This document shows positions 15,000 to 26,642 of a stretch of 64,000 nucleotides of DNA, piece by piece. The notes below the pieces were generated by a model. It saw only the letters and a program-made list of their open reading frames with translations, did no database searches and was not told where the DNA came from. Numbering within the stretch: position 1 is the stretch's first letter; each line of letters starts with the position of its first letter. This DNA is from Fistularia commersonii (taxonomy: Eukaryota > Chordata > Actinopteri > Syngnathiformes > Fistulariidae), in the NCBI GenBank assembly GCA_037954325.1, contig JBBMNZ010000007.1:14299001-14363000 (forward strand). The letters are read 5' to 3'. A program made the translations under genes and the position numbers.

Positions 15000-16289
15000 T
15001 GCCGTCACACAGTCTCTTGTGGGAGAGATGATGTTCCTGGAGCAGAACCTGGCACCCGCTCGAAGGAGGACCTGCAATACAAACCATCTGATCAGCAGGT
15101 CATCTGGGATTTGTATTCTGTGTCTTGTTTGATGAATGAATCATTTCCTGTAATCTGTCAAAACACGGAGTCCAAAGGCTACACCGAGTAGAACATCAAA
15201 TATAGACAGGGATGAAGGGAGGAATCAGAGTGGCAGCACTGTCATGAATACATGAAAAATCTTTTTGAGAAGAAACATATTAGTCAAGGAAATAGGGATT
15301 TCTTTTTTTGTTGAATGTTCTTAAAGTTCAAACAAAGAGTACTACAGTGACAATTTATCTTTAGAACAGCTCAGACTAAAGCTGGAGAACCCGGAGAGAA
15401 CACAGAGATTCGGAGAAATGTAAGTTCCCCGTGGAAAGAACACAGCAGTTCTTTTCCTTTCTTTCGCAAATCACAAGGAGAAAAAACGTTTTTGTGTTGA
15501 CTATTCTTTACTATCCTTGTTTAATTCTGTTTAAATCACTTATTATTTTGTCATTTACAGTCACCTTTTTTTCTCAGAAATCAAACACAAATTGAGAATA
15601 AGGCTATGTGTAAATTGTTTTTTTTAAATAGGGGAATTGAGGGATTACCCCTAAAATTACTTCTGAAAATTCCAAATAAAATTAATAAAAATCAGAAGAA
15701 ATTAAATAATCAAGTCATCAAGAAATTCCCTGAAATAATCAATAAGATCAGTAAGGAACCAACAACAAATCTGCAAGAAGTGACCTTTACAATAGACAAA
15801 TAAGTATCTTGGAATTCAGAAATCAAAATCACCCATCCCCCCTTCTAAAACCTCCTCCTTTGATTGCTTTTTTTGTCATATTAATTGAGTATAAGTTACC
15901 ATTATTGTTACTGCATCAACTGAATTACTGCAAAATATCCTTATTGTACAGCGTTCTAGTTCTTTTACTTCCATTCTCCCTTTGCCTGAAAGGCATCATT
16001 GCGGCACAGTTTTGTGATCTAAGTCTCCCTGTCGTTTTCCTGATACATGTTGTTCCTCTGCTCTCCATTGTTATCTGCAAACACAACAGTAAGTGATTGC
16101 ATGTACATGAACATGCATCATGTCAAGACAAAGCAGTAAATATGTATAATGTCTGAAAATAGTCCCCCCAAATGTGTTTTGACTCCAACTCCTGTTTCAT
16201 CTCAAAAAGAAGTGCTTCTACAATGCAATTGGACATCCTTTATCACGTCTGACTTACTCCACAACAATATTAGGTCTATTTAATCATGA
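13966..16289. other. Intergenic DNA with CA-rich patch
   Basis: An imperfect CA/CATG-rich patch lies at about 14,558-14,612. No gene is supported apart from the TG array listed separately. Confidence 0.4.
14927..14997. repeat. (GT)n microsatellite
   Basis: About 35 perfect GT units. Confidence 0.97.
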
Positions 16290-16495
16290 TATTAATAATT
16301 TAGACTTCATTAATCCCTCATGGGGAAATTCATTTTCTGCAATTAACCCATCATGGATGAGCCATGAGCAGGAGGCTGCTGTCCATCAGTGCCAGGGGAG
16401 CAGTTCAACACTTCGAAACACAAGGAGGAGCTAAGAATCAAACCAGGAATCAAACAGTTGCTCTACCTCCTGCACCAAGCCACCCCTATTATGGG
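16290..16495 (-). repeat. tRNA-headed SINE copy (family B)
   Basis: Read on the minus strand it starts with GTGCAGGAGGTAGAGCAACT, a tRNA-like A-box region, and has B-box-like words (GGTTTGATTC). It ends in CATGATGGGTTAATTGCAG and the tail GAATTTCCCCATGAGGGATT. A second copy, in plus orientation, lies in a phtf1 intron at 48,535-48,755 and shares head, body and tail. The tail also resembles isolated fragments at 30.3 and 51.9 kb, as expected for a SINE that borrows a LINE 3' end. Confidence 0.75.
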
Positions 16496-17172
16496 ATAGG
16501 TATATATTTAGATTGTAAGGGACAACACCAGCTCTGCTCTCTAAAGCAAATCCCATATGCCTGGCTTGAAACAACAGCTAAATCCAGTTGAAGGATCACC
16601 ATTTACTCATGCACCCAAATTCAACCTCAATTAACATGGGATTACTTGTCTTGATCATGGGATTTTCATTCATCAACTCTCTGTATCTTGGCAAATCCAC
16701 ATTCATATGCTCCTACCTAAACAATAATTAACTCCTGACATCTCTAACAATAGCTTCTACCAGCCGACTGTAAGCTGGAGTTTCTCTGCAGATATGCAGA
16801 CATATTATCAAAGAATTCCAAATCGAATGAATGAAGTCAAGACTGCTTGTCAAAGATCTGGACTCTGAAAATAGGGTTCAATTAGATTTTCATAAATCTG
16901 CCATTTAAATGTGTGATTTGCAACTGTTACTAATTATTGTAATTATTTATTTTAATGTGATTTCTGAGTAATTTATCAAGAACCACAACAAGAAAAGTTA
17001 TTGAAATCCTCAAACTTTTGTTTATGTTTTTGCTTTTTCAGAGTGATTTAAATTTTGTGCAACTTTTGTAAGATTTCAAGCATTTTCTGGCATGACCTCC
17101 TTTCAATAATTTCATTAGGCTTATAACACTTTTTTAATGACATCCTGTGTTTTAATGCTTAATTATGTAAGG
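16496..17172. other. Intergenic DNA, nothing recognised
   Basis: AT-rich sequence without a supported feature. Confidence 0.4.
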
Positions 17173-17476
17173 CAATGGTCCCCAACCCCTGTTCCCCAGA
17201 ATGATACCGGTCTGTGGATCATGTGTTACTAGCCTACTCTTTCTTGGTACAAATTATAGTTTTTTCATTGGACCCTCCGGATCTGTTTCCGCCTTCACCT
17301 TACTGCCACACTTAGTATTGTAATTGTCTGATATAAAGTGTGATTGTTGTATTCAGATTAAATACTGTGAACTGACAAAAGTTTTTCTTATTTGAACCCC
17401 TTCGCTCTAACCGGTCCACGGAAATATTTTCATGCATAATACTGGTCCCTGGTACCAAAAAGGTTGGGGACTGCTG
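17173..17476. mobile_element. Non-autonomous hAT-like MITE
   Basis: The 304-bp element is bounded by terminal inverted repeats CAATGGTCCCCAACCC and the complement of AGGTTGGGGACTGCTG, matching at 12 of 16 positions. Inner words ACCGGTCTGTGG and AACCGGTCCACGG mark an abundant fish MITE family. The flanking 8 bases agree only partly (5 of 8), so the insertion is old. It has no coding capacity. Confidence 0.7.
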
Positions 17477-17709
17477 ATATAGTGGGTGATATTAAGAGTT
17501 TTCTTCTCTTCAGTATAAACTTCTATTGTACCGTACTTTAATCCTACATGTTCTTCTGGCTACGGTCACTGGAGGCGTCTCAGGGAGCTCCTCTAACAAA
17601 AGGAAACCATAAGTTGGACAATTTTGTGAAATACTAATCCTCATCATATTACAGCTCTTATGCTTCAGTTTTTGAATCGTGTTGTCTTAGAATGACCATT
17701 TCTTTCTGT

Positions 17710-18925
17710 TATCCATCATCCATCCATCTTCCCCCGCTTATCCGGTTGCGGGGGCAGCAGCTGGAACAGTAAGGCCCAGAGCAGACCTCTTTCTCCCCCA
17801 CCACATGGTCCAGCTTCTCTGGGGGGACCTCAAGTCTCTCCAGTGGGTCCTGGGTCTTCCCCGTGGTCTCCTCCCAGATGGACATGCCTGGAATACCTGC
17901 CCCGGGAGGCATCCAGGAGGCATCCTGACCAGATGCCAGAGCCACCTCATCTGACTCCTCTCTATGCGCAGGAGCAGCGGCTCTCCTCCGAGCTCCTCCC
18001 AGATGACCGAACTTCTCACCCTATCTCTAAGGGAGAGTCCGGCCACCCTGCGGAAGAAACTCATTTCAGCCGTTTGTGTCCGCAATTTCATTCTTTCGGT
18101 CACTACCCACAGCTCATGACCATAGGTGAGATTGGGAACATAGATCGACCGGTAAATTGAGAGCTTCGCCCTTTGGCTCAGCTCCCTCTTCATCAAGACA
18201 GACCGGTACAGAGTCCACATCACTGCCAACACCGCCTTAATCCGCCTGTCAACCCAGAGGCATTCAACCTGGTTGAGGACCATGGTCTCGCATTCAGAGG
18301 TGCTGATCCTCATCCCGGCCGCTTCCCATTCAGAGAACCTCTCCAGTGAGAGCTGGAGATCATGGCCCAATGAAGCCAATAGAACCACATCATCTGCAAA
18401 AAGCAGAGACTCGATCCTGCGGTCACCAAGCCAGATCCCCTCAACGCCCTGGCTGCGCCTAGAAATTCTGTCCGCAAAAGTTATGAACAGAATCGAAGAC
18501 AAAGGGTCGGAAACGGGTCTGACCTACAACTGGCTATGCAGACCAAGCTCTGACACTGATCCCCTCTCGTCCATCGAGTTTAAGCCCTACAGGCACCGAG
18601 TCAGGGGCCATTCAATTTGCCAACACCTGCCCGGCAACTCCAGAGTAAAAAGAGTCCAGTCCCTCTCAAGAGGCCTGGTTCCAGACCCCAATATATCTAG
18701 CCGGAAACTCTCAGCCTCATGCACCAGCACGGGCTTCTTCCCCGCCAGAGAAGTGACATTCCATGTCCCAAGAGCCAGCTTCTGCAGCCGAAGGATCAGA
18801 CCGCCAGTGTTCCCCCGCGTCAGGAACCGCCTGGCTCACACTGCACCTGACCCCTTGGCCCTTCCTGCGGGTGGTGAGCCCAGGGGAAGAGGGATCCATG
18901 TCAGTCCTTGAGGAAATGTAGTTGT
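17710..18925 (-). mobile_element. Internally deleted LINE relic (copy 2)
   Basis: Read on the minus strand, the 5' end (18,925 downward) has leader and endonuclease-start words such as TTGGGACATGGAATGTCACT. The frame then jumps to the polymerase. A 254-codon open stretch at 17,738-18,502 has SILFITFADRISRR, the active-site box LLFADDVVLL, LQLSLERFSEWEAAGMRIS, SIYRSIYVPNLTYGHELWV, SLRDRVRSSVI and GRRPRGRPRTHWRD. The 3' tail at about 17,711-17,746 reads GATAAGCGGGGGAAGATGG, then ATGG repeats. The centre (endonuclease C-terminus and polymerase palm start) is deleted. It is the best-preserved polymerase in the window but inactive. Confidence 0.88.
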
Positions 18926-21367
18926 AGTTATTTGACTGAGGTGGTCTTTCCCTCAAAGGTCACACCTTCCAGCATAGAACCTGCACCTGCTCCCTCTCGC
19001 TGTCTCTTCATTGCTGTGATTTGTCAGATTCCTCATCTAACATCTTGGCCCTGGTGTCATGTCACAGCTTCACTAATGACGCATTCGACAACAAGAGAGT
19101 GAAAAGGGCAAAATCAGTCACATTCTTCATATGTGAGGTTTCCCCAGCTGCTTAAGGGCACAGTCTCGTAGTGTGTGTAACACCCTGGAATCAATGAAGA
19201 CGGACCTGACGGAGCTCATGTAGCATTCTATTATTTTTTATTAGCCCGAGGAGAGACTGAAGTGTCAAGAATTTATTATGATGCCATTACAATGCTAAGG
19301 CAATTTGGTCCAGTCCAGCAGTAAATTGGCTTGTCACAGAAGATAGCATTAGCAAGATGAACGGAAAATGCCAGGGCACACATTAAATCATGAAGAATGG
19401 GGAATTATATTAACATTTAAATGAGATGGTCAAGGTCCAGCGGGATTACAAGTTTTCAGTGTTTATCGGCTGGAAAGATATATATCCCGGGGAAATCAAA
19501 CATGGATTTTAGTGTGCATCATATGTTGTTCCTCACACAACAGCAGTTAACGTTCACACTGATGTAATAACTGATCATCCTGATGGACACATTAACAATT
19601 AATCTGTACCTGAATAAGAGAAGTGGCAGACTGACACTATAGTTTCCCATTTCTGTTCACCCTGCGTTTTTGCTCCTTGTGTGAAAAATGTTGTCATCTT
19701 TTCTCTCACGTTGTTCCCCCCAATGCAGCGTTGGCTTGCTATAAGCAATCATAGAAAAACATGTCCAGAGGGGATGTGGATGGAAGATGAAAGCAGCCCG
19801 TACAGCCAATGACCTTTGCAGACTCCTCGCATGATAAATGTCAAAGGTTTTCTGTTTTTAATTTGTCAGAGTTTCCAGAGAAGCCTGACCTATGCCTACT
19901 TTCAGTCACGGCGTTCCCATCACAGCAGCCGCTGAAGCGGCACCTCAGAACCTATTACTACCCGCCTTGGCTGAGGCTTGTGCTGTCAAAGCTGCAAATT
20001 AGCCCATTTGCAACCTTTTATAATGCACTCTAGCAGGGAGCAGCATGTTTTTCTCACTGAGAGCTGACGCAGAATGATGTATCATATTGCAAACATTATA
20101 TATTGCAGGAAACATGGTCGGATTTGTCAAGTGTCACTTTTGTGTAGTATTGCAATCTGTTGTGCATGTGTGGCAGATTTTGACCCTTCTGTGTTTAATG
20201 GGTGAGATGGTAATTCAGACAAAAACATCGTAATATTGCTTCCATAATGGTTCGGTGCACATGAAAGTCTTGAAATTACTTCATTCCGGTTGCTCGGTTA
20301 AAAACTTTCTGTACGGAAGAGAGTTGATTTTCTCTTTAATTAGGGAAGAATAACTGTGGGTTTATTAGCAAATGAACTGAAGGAAGTCAACATATAATTG
20401 CAGCTCAACTATCAGCCTTTTTCGATACTAAAAAGTTTTTCTTCCACATATCCCGATCAATGTGGCTCCAAAAATTTAGTATCTCTCAAACTCTTTGCAA
20501 ATGTCCTTAACAGTGCTCAGCAAGGTTCCATCAAACTAAAGAATTTTAAGAGTATTTTTTCTTTCAAGAAAGTTCATGGTTTCTCCCATGTATTCACCTT
20601 GATCCAATTATAGGGAGGAAAATAATTCAGTTATTCCGCTGCCACTAGCCTCCCTTTTACACCGTAAGCCGCTGAGCGAAACTAAGGTCACTGCAGAAAA
20701 ATAATTAAAAAATGCAGAGGTTGAGAAGGAAACGTTGTTGAATAAACACAAAGGAACGCAAAGTTTTGGAGATCCGATCGGCCAAGTCATTGAATCAGTG
20801 ATCACAAAAGTACTTGAAAGTACAGCTTAATATTCTGAAATTTCTGTTTATATTTCTCTTTCGGATTTTAGCTTTTTCCCTTTTTTAGCTAACTTTTGAT
20901 TTAAAGATTTGGTTATTTACTGTATATTTCCACCTTGTGCATCAGTTGAATCATAATTGTTTGTTTGATTTGTCAGATGTCCAACATACTCAAGTATGAT
21001 TTAGATTTCCGAGTTGTTATAAGAACCGATTATACATGATAGTGTTTTTTTTTAAAATTTTAAAGTTCTCAATAATAATGAGCAAAAGTCAGGGTAGCGC
21101 AAAAGGAACTGTGGATACATTTAAATGTAATGCATTTACATAAGACTCTGTGGGACATTAGTTTATTTTTCAACATGTTTCTGCAAAGCTTCTCAGTCAC
21201 GAAAGTCATGGTACTCTGATTAACATTTATGTGGGAACTGTACTTTTATTCATATTTTTGTCGCGCTTGTGTGTGTGTCTATGTGTGTGTGCATGTAAAA
21301 AAAATTATTATTAGAAACAGGTTTAACAAGCTAAACGGTGACTAAATAAAGCAATGTCAGTCTCCCC
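18926..21367. other. Intergenic DNA, no supported gene
   Basis: I find no gene. The stretches 19,230-19,480 and 19,880-20,040 are repeat-free and could be conserved noncoding elements, which only cross-species alignment could show. Confidence 0.4.
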
Positions 21368-22499
21368 CAGTGACGTGTGGTAAAGGTTCATGGCTGGTGA
21401 GGCACTGACATCATCACAGTCTGAGTTACAAACAAATGAACCTAAGGGGTAGCTTATTCAGCGTTTTATTGGCAGCAGTTGAAGTGTTTTGTTTAAAATA
21501 TCATATCAGCATTCTTTACATATACAAACTGTAGCATAGAAAAAAGCACATGTAAAAAAAACGTTATTATCTCTTACCTTTACTTATAAATGAAGTCCAT
21601 GCGCCGCTCCTTCTGAAGCATCAATAACTTGCTTGTAGAAGTCTCCCGATTCTTTCTTCAGTTTTAAAAGTCTCTGTCTCAATGGAAATCGCTGCCGGTG
21701 TAGACAGTCGTCCTTGATCAGTCCTGTTCCGACTGCATGTTTTGAGTCTTTTCGGTGCCGAGAATGACCACTCCACTGACGCCATCATAGCCGGAATGGT
21801 GACTACCGGCCGGAGCAACTTTGTCACCTCAGGAACAGTTTGAATGAGATCCTACTGGGCCAAAAAGTTGAAAAGCTACCCAGGAGGTTTACATTCATCC
21901 CTCACCGTTTGTGAGCTATACAGCCCGATGTGATTATTCTGTAGCCGAGTAGTAAGAAGGATCCCTGGGATCAGCGTTGCCCCCTACCATGAGGCACCGT
22001 CACTGCGTGCCTCACTTAATATCTCTTCACAGTCGTTTTATGATTACGAGAAACACGTGAAACACGTTACAGTTGTTGACAAAAAACATTAGACTCATCA
22101 ACTAAACTATGGAAATTAGGTTCTTATATTAAAAGTGTTTTTTAATAGTGACATCGACAGAGACAGCACTATGCTCTCAGTGCATAGCATGGCAGCACAG
22201 TTAGCAGAATCATTGCGCAATCCCTAGTGGGCTCAGCCGGTTGGCGCGTAACCGCACCGCTCATCTTCATTATTCAAACGCTAAATGTGAATTTGTTTTA
22301 GCGATTTGGGAAAAAAAATTACTAAAATAGTGAAGTTACTTGGAAAATAACTTTATTGTACAAATCACTGAATAAATATAACCTTTTAATTTTTTTTTTT
22401 TCATTTTGCATTTTTTTCTTTCCATGATGACAGGTGAGGCCCGGCCTCCCCTGCCTCTACCTCCCCTGCCTCTACTGACTGCACATCACTGGTCTCCCC
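21360..22499. mobile_element. hAT-type non-autonomous transposon with 8-bp target duplication
   Basis: The element spans 21,368-22,491 (1124 bp). It is flanked on both sides by a perfect 8-bp direct repeat GTCTCCCC (21,360-21,367 and 22,492-22,499), the duplication length typical of hAT transposons. Its ends are inverted repeats, CAGTGACGTGTGG and the complement of CTGCACATCACTG, with CAGTG as the terminal word. No transposase is visible; the largest open frame inside, 68 codons on the minus strand at 21,621-21,827, is not recognised. It is presumably moved by a transposase encoded elsewhere. Confidence 0.85.
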
Positions 22500-22522
22500 C
22501 TACCCCACCTGACTCACCCACC

Positions 22523-22528
<6 letters not shown>

Positions 22529-22586
<58 letters not shown>
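22529..22586. repeat. (CA)n microsatellite
   Basis: About 29 perfect CA units lie 30 bp beyond the hAT element. Confidence 0.97.
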
Positions 22587-22587
<1 letters not shown>

Positions 22588-25514
22588 CACCCGCCCAGGG
22601 TACTTGACCCATCTATGACCCCCTGGGCTGCAGCCTGATGAGCCTACTTAGTGCAGGTCCACGTAAGCTATTCAGCAATCTGCTTTAGTTGTCAGATACA
22701 ATTTCAACCAGCAACAACTGTTTTCATGTTTCAGAGTGCGTTAGGGGAATCAACAGTGCTAAATGTCAAATTACATCCCTGATGCTTCCATAGTTCTTTA
22801 ATAGATCATAAATTATGAACCTGCTTGAATACAAGCCTGTATAGTCTTCTGGATAGTTGGTTAATTAGAGATTAATTAGTTAGTTATGGAGTTCGCTAGC
22901 TAGGTAGGTAAGCAGTTATGATGTATTCTGTAGATCAATAAGAGTTAAGAAAAACTGATTATCCAGCATGTGGGGAAAATGTAAATTATTTCCCAGATTT
23001 ATATACATTTTATATCTTAATGCACAGTATATTTTGTTTCATTATTATGAATGAGGACAATGAGAGGTACCTGTATATTGTTAGCATCACTTGGTAAACA
23101 GATGGTGAGCAATAAATATTAAATGTGTAATGATAGATTGTGCCTGTGATTTGTAAACACTACTCTGTGGTACTGTTTTTGAATGTATAACACCATTCCT
23201 AACAGGCTGAACAGTCAGATTGACTTGTAGGAAAAGCTAGAGTTTTCCCATTCCACCCATCATTCATATTCTCCCGAAGGGGTTCTTCCTTTACCTTTAA
23301 GGTACAAAAGTGATACCTCGTGGTGGTTGTTTAAATGCACATACATAATTTTCATGAACACATTGATTTATTGGTAATTTTTGACCTATTATTAAGAGGT
23401 TCTTTTTGTTTGTTTTTGTTGATTTTGACTCTTGCTAAGTTACTTATATTTCTGACATTCTAAAAAAGCGTTCAATTTTTCTTTATCCCAAAAACCTTAA
23501 ATATATTAAGGTTAAGTCTTGGATTATTCAGTACTGTCCCACTGGTCTACACCCCTGGGTTGTCCACAAGGGCCATATATTGATGACCCTATCAAGGTCT
23601 ACCCAATACGCTGCTTCCTCTAATCTCTGAGATCATTGGGTGAATAACTTATTAGTGTTGTCAGACATTGATTATATTGCTCCCATTGTATTTTATCTTG
23701 GCACTTAGTTTCTCTATTAAACTGTCCAGTAGCTTTCTCTCTACCAAGGTGTTATTGAAGATGCTCATCGTGGATCCTTATGAAATAGTATGCATTTTTG
23801 TACTTCAGAACTAAATTTCCACCAATTTGAGCCGATTTCCATCTAGGAAAGTTGTCTCTAAAACAACTGAATACCAAAAACGGATGAGAAAGATCATCTT
23901 ATTTATCAAAGCTAGAGAGAGAAACTGTTAAAGGGTTTCCTTGGTGTATGGTGAGGCTACTGACCTTCATTCCACCCCAACCTCCATCCCCAACCCCTCC
24001 CGCTGCTCAACATGCAGCTGGCTTGGAGAATGTCCAAGGTCAAGTGGAGGTGGAGGGCTCCAATGCTGTAGGGAGGCGATGAGGTGATGCACCTGCTGCC
24101 CTCTTCTGATGATCGGAGTCTCTTTGGACCATAGAAAATCGAAGGTCAAGTGGAGAGCCGGAAGTCACTGCGTCTCACACCATGCACCCACCAAGATGGG
24201 CTTGATGTGTGTGGTTGTTTGTGTAGTGAAAGCTCAAAAGCAGCTGATGTCAGAGGACGTGTACAAAAAAGCAAGTGTCATCTTATGGCCCTATGAAACA
24301 AGTACATTTAAAGCAAGTTAAATTCAAAACCTTATTAAACCTAATAAAAGAATAGATGAAAATACTTTTGCTGCCAGTTACTGAAACTCATTCCGTTCAC
24401 AGACTGAAATGCTTCAATAAATAGTTAATTTTAATTTAGCTACCAATTAGAAAAACCTGACATAGCATGGGGATAACATGCATCATTGAGAAGGAAGCTG
24501 ACTCCTACACCTCAAACAGGAACTTAGTAAAGCGAGAGTGACTACCAATGCACCACCACCTAACCTTATATTGCTTAACCGATTAAGTCACCCCCTTCTG
24601 GCCATTAGGTAATGTTGGTTTAGAATAAGACTGCAGCCAACAGTCTCGATCTATTTCTCATCAACAGTTACTCATTACATGAAAAAGGTTGGCATCAAGC
24701 TTTGTTTGTACAAATAAATGTATCATCGCATTCCTCACAGATAACTGGCTTGGTGTTTTTCAGCTCCAATTGTCAAGACAAATCAACAGGCCACTATCGA
24801 TGCTATCAGTTTGATTACTGAAGCTAAAACATAGGCAAATATACAAATCCCTGAATTTACACCTGTTCTGAACATCTTCCACCATCCCATCAGCAACAGA
24901 CTGTATCATGATTAATTATTGTCAAAATATGCATTTCGCTATGACAGACAAGACTTTGCTCCATGCAAAACGTTAAAAATGAATACATACATACATAAAC
25001 TACAGTTTAGTACTGGTCCTGTAAAGAAGTGGTTTGCTGCTGTGCCATTGATTTTCATGCCTATTGTGGTGCTTCTACTGAGAGAAGAGTGGGAGTGTAT
25101 CATTCAGACATGCAGAATGTTAGAAAGGCTGTACCTACTTGTCCCCAATGTCTTTTTTTTCATAACCGAACCTTCAATTTGCATTTTAACTGCTCCTTCA
25201 TCAAATTTATACAAAAACAGTCATGTTGTCCAGAGAATCTATTTCCATTTATAGCTAACAGATTGTACTGAAACCCCAAGAGTTTAAAATCATTAACAAG
25301 ATTTAAACAGCTGAATTCCAAGATAGAAAATATGATTCATTACACCCAAATACTTTGCCACACAAGAAAATACAATATGAAATACAATACTCAACGAAAC
25401 CGTATCAAATCATGTAAAATATTATACAATTTTTAAAAAATACAAAAAAATATATGGTACTGTACCATTCAGCATTACACATTTGACACACTAAGACAGT
25501 TACAAAGGGTAGCC
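22587..25514. other. Intergenic DNA, no supported gene
   Basis: No family-like open frame or familiar repeat was recognised. A 24,919-25,271 stretch is open in two frames but shows no known domain. Confidence 0.4.
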
Positions 25515-26642
25515 ATGGCGGAGTCCACCTCTCACCGGAAACAGGCCCAACTTACAACCGGCAATGCGGACCAAGCTTCGGCACCGATCATACAAAGTCC
25601 GAACAGCTCGTATAATGGGGTTAGGTACCCCATACTCTCAGAGCACCCCGCACAGGATTGCCCGTGGGACACAGTCGAATGCCTTCTCCAAATCCACAAA
25701 ACACATGTGGACTGGTTGGGTAAACTCCCATCCCCCTCGAGGAGCCTGCCAAGTGTATAGAGCTGGTCCACTGTTCCACGACCATGACAAAAACCACACT
25801 GCAACTCCTGGATCCGAGGTTCAACGACCCAGCGGACCCTCTTCTCCAGCAACACCAAATAGACCTTACAGGTGTGATCCCCCTGTAGTTGGAGCCCACC
25901 CTCCAATCCCCCTTTTTAAAAAAGATCACCACTCCGGTCTGCTAGTCCAGCGACACTGTCCCCGACATCCACTCACTGTGGCAGAGGAGTGTCAGCCAGG
26001 ACAGCCCTACAGCATCCAGAGCCTTGAGGAACCCAGGGTGGATCTTATCCAGCCCTGAGACCCCGCTGTTGAAGAGCTTTTTGACTGCTTCAGTAACTTC
26101 AGCCCCCAAAATAGGTGCGTCCACTCCAGAGTCCCAAGGCTCTGCTTCCTCATTAAAGTATTTCAACGGGGTTGAGGAGGAGGCCTGGTACCAGAGCCCA
26201 CGCTGTGCATCGTGGTGAGTCCGACTAAATCGAGTCAAAGTCCCTCAGCCTCACACACTAGCTCGGGCTCCTTCCACATCAGAGAGGTGACATTCCATTT
26301 CCTAAGAACCAGCTTCTGCAGCCGAGGTCCAGACCGCCAACGTCCCCAGCCAACCCCCTTGGCCCTTCCTGTGGGTGGTGAGCCCAGGGGACAAGGGACT
26401 CATGTCAGTCCTTTGGGCTGTGCGAGTGAAGGCCCAGCCACCAAGCGCCCACCATCAAGTCCCGCCCTTGGGCCTAGCTCCACGGGGGAACCCGGTGACC
26501 TGCCTCTGGGCAGGGAAAGACTTAATCCAAAGTTTTTCTTCTTCATGGGGAATTTCTGACCTGCACTTTGTCTCGTCCCTCCCCTTAGCTCCCAGGGTCA
26601 CTGGGACGCAAAAACCCCTCCACCACAGTAAGGTGGCAGCTT
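25515..26642 (-). mobile_element. Internally deleted LINE relic (copy 3)
   Basis: On the minus strand the copy starts at the LINE 5' end (26,642, words GGTGGAGGGGTTTTTGCG and CCCAGTGACCCTGGGAGC). It reaches the endonuclease start (GGAAATGGAATGTCACCTCT, about 26,285-26,304), then skips to the N-terminal polymerase. Translated pieces are VTEAVKKL...VSGLDKIHPGFLKALD, VGLSWLTLLCH, FFKKGDWRVGSNYRGIT, EPRIQELQCGF and GRGTVDQLYTL. It ends before the YADD-type box, so it lacks the 3' half. Frameshifts and stops are frequent. Confidence 0.85.

Noticed and set aside
17843..18911. Plus-strand frames of 105 and 212 codons
   Set aside because: They are antisense shadows of the minus-strand LINE relic.
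24919..25271. Overlapping 111- and 80-codon frames
   Set aside because: One frame has several Cys and His residues, but their spacing fits no zinc-finger I know and there is no gene context.
25564..26559. Plus-strand frames of 115-164 codons
   Set aside because: They are antisense shadows of the third LINE relic, whose polymerase words read on the minus strand.
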